DNA of 64,000 nucleotides from Chinchilla lanigera (Eukaryota; Chordata; Mammalia; Rodentia; Chinchillidae). Of the stretch, positions 58,312-64,000 are shown one piece after another; position 1 is the first letter of the stretch; each line of letters starts with the position of its first letter. The position numbers and the translations under genes are program-made. The notes under the pieces are model-generated. The model made no database searches. It was not told the DNA's origin and worked only from the letters and a program-made list of their open reading frames with translations. The stretch covers positions 3,483,653 to 3,547,652 of the forward strand of contig NW_004955472.1 of the NCBI RefSeq assembly GCF_000276665.1, in the 5' to 3' direction.

Positions 58312-58445
58312 TATAATTTGTTGAGTATTTACTATATTTCAAGCATAGTGCTAAGCCTTTTGCATGAACTAACTCCATAGCATGTTGTAATAACCCAATA
58401 AGGTAAGTACTATCATTAGCTACATTCTTCAACTCTAATATTTTC
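58312..58445 (-). repeat. MIR SINE, minus strand
   Basis: 'tgttgagtatttactatatt' then 'tagtgctaagccttttgcat' and 'aataaggtaagtactatcat' are inverted MIR blocks in order. Confidence 0.75.
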
Positions 58446-58694
58446 AAATATAAAATTGATAGACATATTACAAAACCAATTTAGCTTTAATTATAGGTTT
58501 AATCATATAACCAATGGGAAGTATTAGTTATAGAGAGTATTCCTGTAGCTATTATGTAGGATAAAACAAATTATCAACTAGAGCTGATTATTTTTAATAA
58601 TAACTGCTAACATACTTCAAACCTCTACAGAGATGATTTCCAGAATTTGCTATAGTTCTCTGTAGTCATTTTTTATATAGTTACTATCTTATTT

Positions 58695-58930
58695 ATGTTC
58701 TCATTGATGAGAAAAAATACCTGGCTGAAACAGGACAACTTCCTGCTTTCCAGTTTTATTCCAGCCAGGCTACAAGCCTATTGGTTGGTGCCACCCACGC
58801 CCAGGGTGGGGCCTCCTTCTTCAGGAAATCCATTATCTCTACCCAGAGTGATGCTAAACCAGACAGCTGGGCTTTTCTCACTCAAGGCAACACAACAGCT
58901 AGCTATCACGGTTGCCATTAACTATAAAAA
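58695..58930 (-). mobile_element. ORR1-like MaLR LTR, minus strand
   Basis: 'tgagaaaaaatacctggctg' at the left edge, 'ggtgccacccacgcccaggg' with 'tgggg' in the middle, and 'ggttgccattaactataaaa' at the right edge fit an inverted ORR1-type LTR with deletions. Confidence 0.6.
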
Positions 58931-59124
58931 TTAGATAAAATGTACAAACACTTGCAAAACAAAACACCTCTTTTGTCATATCTTAAATTGTGTTTCTTAT
59001 GCCTAGAAATTTACTTTAATAATATTAAGAAATTCTGAATATGAGGTGTATACAAAAGTAGGATCCAAATCTATAAATGACAGGTATTTCTGATGTCATG
59101 CACATAGTATTGTTCTAGGATAAT

Positions 59125-59172
59125 GTGTCTGCAGTTTATTATTCATTTATATGAATAATAAACTGCAGACAC
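59125..59172. repeat. 48-bp perfect hairpin palindrome
   Basis: Two perfect 22-base arms (GTGTCTGCAGTTTATTATTC plus AT, and its exact reverse complement) flank a 4-base TTAT loop. Immediately after, 'ttatatgaataataaact' (59174-59191) repeats part of the right arm in direct orientation. Confidence 0.95.
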
Positions 59173-59194
59173 TTTATATGAATAATAAACTCAG

Positions 59195-61735
59195 TAGATA
59201 TGTAAGAAGAAAAATACATACAAGTCAAATTGGAGCACCACTATTTATGTGTTACAGAATGCTATATCCAAGCAGTGACTGTAAAAACATTTTTGAAAGA
59301 ACATTTTCTCCTCCATTAATTATGTCAATTGCTTCCCCAGCAATTTACATTCATGAACCTTGGTTTGCAAGGTGTTTTATAATGACATCATAAATGAATG
59401 AACAGAGCCTTTTCAGCATTCCCTTTATGCAAAATGGTTAAGGGCACCTCGTAAGTGGTCCCATTGTTCTATCTCAGTGCAATTCCTCTGTGAAAAATTG
59501 CTTTACCTTTGCCTACTTCTGGATATCCTTGAAAATAAAAATCAAGGTTTTATCCCAGAGGTAAATGTTCTGTAAACCCAACAGTCATCACTGCACTTGT
59601 TAATTCCCCTGCTGAAGTCCATGACCTCCACTGTTATCCATCTTAGAGAACAGCTTTCAAGCACTCCTACTTTGTAACTGGAAGTGAAATGTTTTGTTCA
59701 AATCGTCGCAAACAGGTTACACAACTCTATTTACATGTTAATAGACTGAGAGAATTGGGAGGGTTTAGTAACTAGAAGTTACCATCAACATCTGTCACAA
59801 AGTTGGCATTACTTCTAGTGTTATTTGTAGAAACACCTGAAAACAACAAGTGCCTAAAGAATGCTGTCTTCTTGCCTTGTCTAATCCACATAATGTGATC
59901 ACTGGGTTTGCTCCTAGCTCCCTCTCCTTTTTTCTCTTGGTTGTGGGCCATCATTCTCTCACAAGGCATTCTTCTCATGGATAAGGCAGAGGATGACGAA
60001 TGTGATAGAAATTACCACTCGTAGAGCAGAAATTACCTGTGCTGGGTCCCTGCCAAGGCTTTTATACAAAATAAAGTCCAGTGGGTCAAGCTGAGTACAA
60101 AGGTAACTTTCAAACAAAAGGATATGCAAATTTCAGCAATCTGCTCTGTAACCATAACTCATTCCTTTCGTGTATTCATTCTCACATACTTTATCAGCTG
60201 AAACAGAATGGCTTCCCCATAAGACTATTACCTCAAATAACGTGGGATTTACCTTTCAGTGACTTACTTACTTCCTGAGCCTCTTTCAAGAATGTGAGTG
60301 GGATGTTTCATCATTATTGTTTTAATTGCATAACCTAACTTGAAAAGATGAATTTTAATACTAGGGATCAAAGCATTTTGTTAGCCTGTATCAGCTCTGT
60401 TACCTCTAAAAAAAGCAATACTTTTAACTTCCAGTTAAACACAGAATATTGAAAAATCTTGCTTATCTCCTCTCTCTTCCAAGAATATAATAAGTGATCC
60501 TACATGAATGAAAGGGAGGCTTTAAATTCACAAAGACAGAAATAGAAGGAAATAAATTGCAGCGTATAAAAACCTACCCAGAGCAGGAGGCTGCATGGAG
60601 TGACATAACTGATTTATCAAGGTGCATAAACCAAGGTGCCTCCAGACAGGAAGCCTAAATACAGGTAAGAAAATTCACTCCTGGGCATGCTCATCGGACT
60701 TGGGGGCATAAAATACTTTTGCAGTGGGGTAGGATCCAAGAGGGAACTGGTTGAAAACGATGTAAGAAGGAGGTGGAATCCTCTATCTTTCTTATTTGAA
60801 AAGCCAGGTAATTACTCTTTTCTATCCATACCTCACTCTTAGCCAGGGAACTCAAATTTTTGCTCTGTCGAGAGATTGACACAGAGAAGTTCTTGAAAAA
60901 TGACATCAAAAAGGGAGAGAAAGAAGCCAATGCCCAAAGACAGGAACATCTAAAAGTCTGCAGGGCACACTCCATGGTGCATGGCAGAATTTTAGAGGAG
61001 TGTGGCAGTCTAGATGCCTTCACATGGAAAGGTGGACCCTTGGATGCTCTCAACCACCCAGCTTTTAGAAGACAGGAATACTCTGGCTCCACTCCACATC
61101 TAGGTGTGGGTGAGTTGAAAGATTTTTACATATTTACATCTAAGTTAACCGCCAAAAAACCGGTCAATTTTCTCTTTAGTCACTCTTATGAAATTCTTTC
61201 CATTCACATAAACTTGCGGTTCATAAATTTTAGCAAAGGAAAGTGGATAACCAGGAACCACCTAACACTGAAGGAAAATCTCCAAAACAAAAGGAATCCA
61301 AACAAGTAAAACATGGGACGTCCTATTTGAAAGCCTCAATTATAACCCTGTAATTGAAATCTTTAGAGACAAAGCTACATTATATACAAAAAAGGGCAGT
61401 TGAATGCCATGACAAAGAACCTATCAGAGAAGATCAAATAACTTTGAACATTGAACTATAAAAACCAAACTAATTTTAAAAAAACAAAGAGTTCAGCTTT
61501 AGGAAACGTGGCAAATGTACACATCCTCTTTTCTCTCACACAAACTGCAAATAAAAATCTAGACCTAATGCAGAGGGGCACAGTCTGAGGACTTCCAACA
61601 GTAAATTATAGCCGGCAAAACGGGTAAGAAACCTAGACTTAAGATATTAACAACCCAGTGGTGACTTCATGTTGAAGGAATCCAACCACAGCCATTCTTG
61701 ACTGAACAGAGAGCGCTGTAAACCTCTTCACCCCA
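59195..61735. other. Unassigned DNA with opposing open frames
   Basis: A 149-codon plus frame (60860-61309) and a 133-codon minus frame (60691-61092) overlap. Neither has a recognised domain and there is no splice support. No repeat family was assigned in this stretch. Confidence 0.4.
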
Positions 61736-61739
61736 CTAT

Positions 61740-62075
61740 GCCTGCTAAAGATGTGTAGTCACGGGTTAATAGGGCCCAGCGAACACAGCATAGCTGTGTC
61801 CCGTTATCATTCAGCCTTCTCTTCATAAGCAACTACTACTCCCTGTTTGTTCTCCAGCCTGGTCCCCGGAGGGTAGCCACAACTCCTCTTCACTGAACTC
61901 TCACCCTTGAAAGTTCCATGTTGACCTTCCTCTTTCACAGGCCCGCTCTATGCTCCCGAGCCTATGAAGACCTGATGGTCTGTACAAGAGCAGCAACATT
62001 GGTCAAAGTGCCAGGACAGTCCCTCTCAGGCTTGTTCTGAAATAAACCTGACCATTGAGCTTGTACCTTTGTTTC
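61740..62075 (+). mobile_element. Possible ERV-type LTR remnant
   Basis: C-rich promoter-like middle ('gcctggtccccggagggtag'), 'ctcccgagcctatgaagacc', then 'ctgaaataaacctgaccatt' with AATAAA at 62041. A stretch 'gagcttgtacctttg' follows, as in LTR R/U5 ends. No partner copy in the window and no duplication seen, so class is unproven. Confidence 0.3.
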
Positions 62076-62119
62076 TTTTCCTTCTTTTTCCAACACCTCT
62101 GTGTTTTTCTTTTTCTTCC

Positions 62120-62292
62120 ATATGAAGTAAATCCTTGACTAATGAACAGTTGAACTGCAAACTTTCACAGGTGTCCTATGTAAGATCAACGGGTGTACAT
62201 TACAAGACTCACTTTGTTGGGTTAGGAATGAATCTGGCTTACGAAAGTTCTCCCAGAATGGAACTCATTCGTATGTGAGGACTTACTGTATC
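62120..62292. repeat. Possible old DNA-transposon fragment
   Basis: 'gaactcattcgtatgtgagg' followed by 'acttactgta' resembles the terminal region of a MER/Tigger-type element. Identification is weak. Confidence 0.2.
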
Positions 62293-62664
62293 CTGGTCTA
62301 CACTCAAACACAGTGGAATTGGAACTATACACTATGAATGGACAAGAGCCCTGCAGAAATACCTCTTTCTTTTTCACTGAAGTGGGAATGGAAACCCTTC
62401 CTCAAACATTATGGAAACCCTCAGTTTTTTGAGTTTGTTTCTCATTCCAGGTTCCGGTTATGTCTCAGTTTCAAAGGTGCATGGCAGCTGGATAGTCATG
62501 GGTGCCCAAAACAGGAGATTCTTAAAGCTTTGAGGGTGAGAAATAATTTTCTCTGGCACAGGGACTGTGATCTGAGGTGAGGTGGGAGCGAGATCCCTTT
62601 TAAAATTGAGGTATAACGCCATATTCTTTATAATTAATATGTTGGGGTGGATTTTTCTGTTAAA

Positions 62665-64000
62665 TTTTTAATTAAAAATATTAGCAAAGTGCATTCAGTG
62701 GCATTTTAGAAAATATGATTGAGTGGGACTTACCCAGAAATACAAGGATGGTTTAACATACACGATAAATAAGATGCACTATTAACAGAAGGCATGATAA
62801 AAATGATCTCAGTAGAGGCAGAGAATCCCATGGCAAAATTCAACAAGCTTTCATGATGAAACTCTCAACATTAAATATAGAATAATCCTAAGTCAAATAC
62901 AATACAGTCCTTATCAGACTCAGTGGTAAAAAGGTGAAAGCTGTTTCTCTCAGATAAAGAATAAGACAAGGTTGCCCACTCTCATTTCTTCTCTAGAACA
63001 CAGTAATGGAAGTCCTCACCAGAGAAATCACACTACAGAAGCAAACAAAAGGGTCCTTTCAGGAATGGAAGAAGAGAAACTGTGTTTGTGTAAGATGTGA
63101 TTTTATACACAGGAAGTCCTAACAACTCCATGGAAAAATGATTGGAACTGACAAATTTAGTAAAGTTTCAGCATCAGAAATCAAACATATGGAAAACCTA
63201 GTAGCATTTGTAGATAGTAATAATTATCTCAGAAAGTAATTAATAATGTAATCCCATTTACAATAATGTCAAAAATAAAAAAGGTGTAAATTTAACCAAG
63301 GGGGCAAAAGACCAGTACACTAAAATATTTAAATATTGATGAAAAGAAATAGAAAAAAAGAAACAAATGGAAAGGAAACTCATCTTCATGGGTTTTGGGA
63401 ATTAATATTACCAAAATGTCCATAGCACTGAGTGTAGTTTAAAGATTCATTGCAAAACCTATCAAAATTTCAAGGAGAAAAGTAATCCTAAAATATTTAT
63501 GAAAGATAAAGGACCCTGATTATACTCCCCAATTTCTAAATATACTGCAAAACTTTAGTAATCAAAACATCATGACAGTGGCATAAAAACCATAAAAAAG
63601 GAACAGGATAGAGAACACAGAGATAAACCCACTCTATGGCCAATTTGCTTTTTAAAATGTTGTCAAGAGCACACAATGGGGAAATAGCATTTCTTCAAAA
63701 ACTGGTCCATGCAGAAGAATGAGACTAAAGCTTACCTCAAACCATATGAAAACATCAATACGTATTAAAGACTTAAATATAAGATTTGAAGCCATAAAAT
63801 GACTAGGAGAAAATATAGGAAAAATGCTTGTCAACATTGTAATTGTATATTAATGGGAGCATGATTTACAATAACCAAGACAGAATCAACTTGTTTCATT
63901 CAGAATGAATAAAAAATGTGATACCTGCACACATACATACACACATGAATTTTGTAGTTTTAAAAATATAGAAGTTTTATCATTTGCAATGATACTGATG
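62665..64000 (+). mobile_element. Decayed L1, ORF2 3' half into 3' region, plus strand, runs off window
   Basis: Sense L1 ORF2 landmarks run in order: 'aaaatattagcaaagtgcat', 'agaaatacaaggatggttta', 'gataaagaataagacaaggt' with 'tgcccactctcat' (reverse transcriptase region), 'tcccatttacaataatgtca', and 'catagcactgagtgtagttt'. Stops and frameshifts interrupt all frames, and the region around 63085-63105 no longer encodes a catalytic YADD-like box. Near 63835-63860 the sequence jumps from ORF2 to 3'-region sequence ('ttacaataaccaagacagaa'), implying an internal deletion. The element is truncated at its 5' end and non-functional. Confidence 0.88.

Noticed and set aside
1..64000. CRISPR arrays, operons, prokaryotic genes, phage or plasmid systems
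   Set aside because: Repeat content, splice-type signals, SINE/LINE/LTR families and lack of dense coding all indicate mammalian nuclear DNA; the tandem repeats seen are microsatellites or LTR-internal duplications.

Overview
This is a stretch of mammalian nuclear DNA, almost certainly rodent and not bacterial. It is AT-rich and CpG-poor, has no long open frames, and is full of interspersed repeats at every level of decay. Three things point to a rodent: 7SL-derived B1-type SINEs with the internal duplication, tRNA-derived ID-type SINEs, and a B1+ID dimer, together with ORR1/MT-like MaLR LTRs. The young ID copies (19.8, 22.55 and 54.6 kb) share a diagnostic body (minus-strand A-box region TTTAGCTCAGCGG, then CCTGCCTGGCAAGCGCAAGG). 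This does not look like the murid, squirrel or kangaroo-rat versions I know. Beaver is my best guess, by elimination only. No known protein-coding gene, rRNA, functional tRNA, CRISPR or prokaryotic feature is present. The window is either intergenic or lies inside very large introns.

Layout. 0-8 kb: mostly unique AT-rich DNA with an old ID SINE, a B1, an L2 tail and a very old minus-strand L1 (5.3-6.1 kb). 8-13 kb: an MT-like LTR, a good candidate 75-bp cassette exon (9652-9726), a MIR and an L1 fragment. 13-22 kb: a candidate first coding exon (13276-13403), B1 and ID SINEs, a MER5-like element carrying a (CT)n(CA)n microsatellite, and two ORR1/MT-like LTRs followed by MLT1-like pieces. 22366-22549 is an assembly gap of Ns that truncates an ID SINE. 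23-26 kb: L1 debris, including a 5'-inverted copy of twin-priming type. 27-36 kb: dense repeats, including two opposite-facing copies (29.9-30.8 and 34.7-35.3 kb) of an LTR-like family I could not name; one copy has expanded internal tandem units. 36-48 kb: MIR, L1, MLT1 and B1 copies, several nested. 46.05-46.5 and 49.43-49.72 kb stand out as CpG-rich. 47.6-51 kb is largely unique DNA with enhancer-like TAATTAATTT motifs. 51-62 kb: MER5A, MIR, ORR1-like LTRs, a young ID SINE with a clear target-site duplication, and a perfect 48-bp hairpin palindrome. 62.7-64 kb: a decayed L1 ORF2 3' part that runs to the window end.

There is no operon or pathway to describe. The most useful leads are the candidate exons (three of them phase-compatible), the two CpG-rich islands, the unnamed LTR family with internal VNTR growth, the inverted L1, and the repeat-free blocks that read like conserved non-coding DNA. 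All repeat names rest on recognising family patterns by eye; boundaries are approximate unless a target-site duplication is given.
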